Source: an uncultured Oscillospiraceae bacterium
GTDB lineage: Bacteria > Bacillota > Clostridia > Oscillospirales > Oscillospiraceae
Length of the DNA stretch: 15,003 nt
Reading direction: 5' to 3'
NCBI GenBank assembly: GCA_905234575.1
Contig: CAJOIG010000015.1
Span: forward strand, 1-15,003
The notes under the pieces were generated by a model, which was not told where the DNA came from, ran no database searches, and saw only the letters and a program-made list of their open reading frames with translations. This document shows positions 14,193 to 15,003 of the stretch, one piece after another. Position numbers and translations under genes: made by a program. Position 1 is the stretch's first letter. Every line of letters begins with the position of its first letter.

Positions 14193-14828
14193 TCACACGG
14201 GCTCGAGGCCGTTGAGCTGATCCATGGTGATGACGCCGCGGCGCAGGGCGTCCTCCCGGACCTCGAGGTAATACACGGCGAGAGAGCTGTACATATACGG
14301 CCCAACATAGAAGATCTCCAGAAGGCCCCAGGTGAAGGCGCTCAGGATGAGCCACCCGAGGTAGCTGAGATAGAACACGAACAGTTCCCATTTGTGCCCG
14401 TTCATGATACGCATGGATAGCTTCAGCGCGTCCTTGGCCCGGACGTTCGGGCAGTCGGCCAGGATGTACGGCGTCATGGCGTAGGAAAAGCCCTTGATGA
14501 TGCCGGGGATATAGAACAGCAGGGACCACAGGAAGGTGAACAGCACCATCCAGAGATAACCGCCGAGCTTGCGGCTGAAGTTCCGGAAGGCGGCGGTGAA
14601 GGGCGTGCCGACGGTATTCGCCTCCGGGCGGCCGAAGATGTTCAGAATGAAGAAATGGTTCAGGCCGATGGTCAGCGGTCCGGCCAGGATGAGCGCGCCG
14701 ATCCCGACGGTGAAGGAGCTGGCCAGACCGATGGCGAGCCCGATCAGAAGGAGGGCAAGCACGCAGTTCCAGTAATTGGCCAGGAACCGCTCTTTGCCGA
14801 TGGCTTTGATCTCTTGTCTTGTCCGCAT
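14193..14828 (-). CDS. DUF975 family membrane protein
   Basis: This 211-residue integral membrane protein is of unknown function. A short basic N-terminus (MRTRQEIKAIGKERF) is followed by hydrophobic segments near residues 20-45, 46-66, 92-117 and 145-185. Stretches typical of the family are LKLSMRIMNGHKWELF and YVGPYMYSSLAVYYLEVRE. The C-terminal tail is soluble and acidic. GGAGGA lies 7 nt before the ATG. A second, closely similar copy lies upstream and is cut by the window end. No catalytic motif is visible. The gene converges on the pyr operon and shares its terminator. Confidence 0.85.
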   Translation of the reverse strand: MRTRQEIKAIGKERFLANYWNCVLALLLIGLAIGLASSFTVGIGALILAGPLTIGLNHFFILNIFGRPEANTVGTPFTAAFRNFSRKLGGYLWMVLFTFLWSLLFYIPGIIKGFSYAMTPYILADCPNVRAKDALKLSMRIMNGHKWELFVFYLSYLGWLILSAFTWGLLEIFYVGPYMYSSLAVYYLEVREDALRRGVITMDQLNGLEPV

Positions 14829-14870
14829 GGAAGATTCCTCCGTTGAACAAATGATTGGCGTCCGATTCGT

Positions 14871-14900
14871 TCAGACCCGTCCGGGCTCGGACGGGTCTGA
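14871..14900. repeat. Perfect 13-bp inverted repeat between the two DUF975 genes
   Basis: The arms at 14871-14883 (TCAGACCCGTCCG) and 14888-14900 are perfectly complementary with a 4-nt loop. On the minus strand, the direction of both flanking genes, no U-tract follows, so it is not a standard terminator for the upstream gene. On the plus strand TTTT follows 4 nt later, but no plus-strand gene ends here. It may stabilise an mRNA end or bind a regulator. Confidence 0.6.
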
Positions 14901-14916
14901 CAGGTTTTATAAAGGA

Positions 14917-15003
14917 TCAGACGGGCTCGACGCCCTCGAGCTGGCCCATGGTGACGACGCCGGTGCGCAGCGCCTGCTCGCGGACCTCCAGGTAGTAGGT
15001 CGC
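14917..15003 (-). CDS. DUF975 family membrane protein, C-terminal end (cut by window edge)
   Basis: Only the last 28 codons and the stop are present. They read ATYYLEVREQALRTG and then VVTMGQLEGVEPV. The matching end of the DUF975 protein at 14193-14828 is identical at 21 of 28 positions, so this is a tandem paralog in the same orientation. It stops 88 nt before the start of the downstream copy. Confidence 0.8.
   Translation of the reverse strand, partial: ATYYLEVREQALRTGVVTMGQLEGVEPV

Noticed and set aside
14904..14913. TATAAA on the minus strand as a -10 box for the downstream DUF975 gene
   Set aside because: No acceptable -35 box lies 16-18 bp upstream, which falls inside the neighbouring coding sequence, so support is too weak.

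Overview
The window looks like the chromosome of a GC-rich member of the Clostridia, probably an Oscillospirales-type gut bacterium. The reasons are strong AGGAGG ribosome sites, sigma-A-like promoters (TTGACA/TATATT, TTTACA/TAGAAT) standing out as AT-rich islands, a BMP-type nucleoside ABC transporter, a class 1B dihydroorotate dehydrogenase with PyrK, and a PyrB/PyrI aspartate carbamoyltransferase. This assignment is inference. No rRNA, tRNA, CRISPR array, insertion sequence or phage gene was seen.

Left part, minus strand (read from 8388 down to 1). A small HAD-IB phosphatase comes first, with its own promoter and apparently no 5' leader. Next are xpt (xanthine phosphoribosyltransferase) and bmpA (substrate-binding lipoprotein), closed by a strong intrinsic terminator. 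A second promoter with a palindrome in its spacer then drives a tightly overlapping set: ABC ATPase, permease, permease and a HAD 5'-nucleotidase/phosphoglycolate-phosphatase-like enzyme. Together xpt, bmpA, the ABC genes and this HAD enzyme make a plausible purine nucleoside/base uptake and salvage module. Beyond it lies the 5' two-thirds of mgtE (Mg2+ transporter), cut by the window edge. It is preceded by a structured leader of about 300 nt that contains a 24-codon upstream ORF with a perfect ribosome site.

Right part, plus strand (8449 to 14180). A compact seven-gene pyrimidine operon runs pyrC-pyrK-pyrD-pyrF-pyrE-pyrB-pyrI. Most genes overlap by 4 to 8 nt. It starts from a promoter divergent from the HAD-IB gene and ends in a bidirectional terminator. 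It encodes all UMP steps from carbamoyl phosphate onwards; carAB and pyrR are not in the window. The only gap inside it, between pyrF and pyrE, is an AT-rich spacer holding two copies of TTGACATAAT.

Right edge, minus strand. Two tandem DUF975 membrane-protein paralogs, the upstream one cut by the window end, are separated by a perfect 13-bp inverted repeat.

The most interesting unexplained element is the mgtE leader. A short arginine-rich upstream ORF lies inside a nested, mutually exclusive RNA fold, and I could not match it to the canonical M-box.
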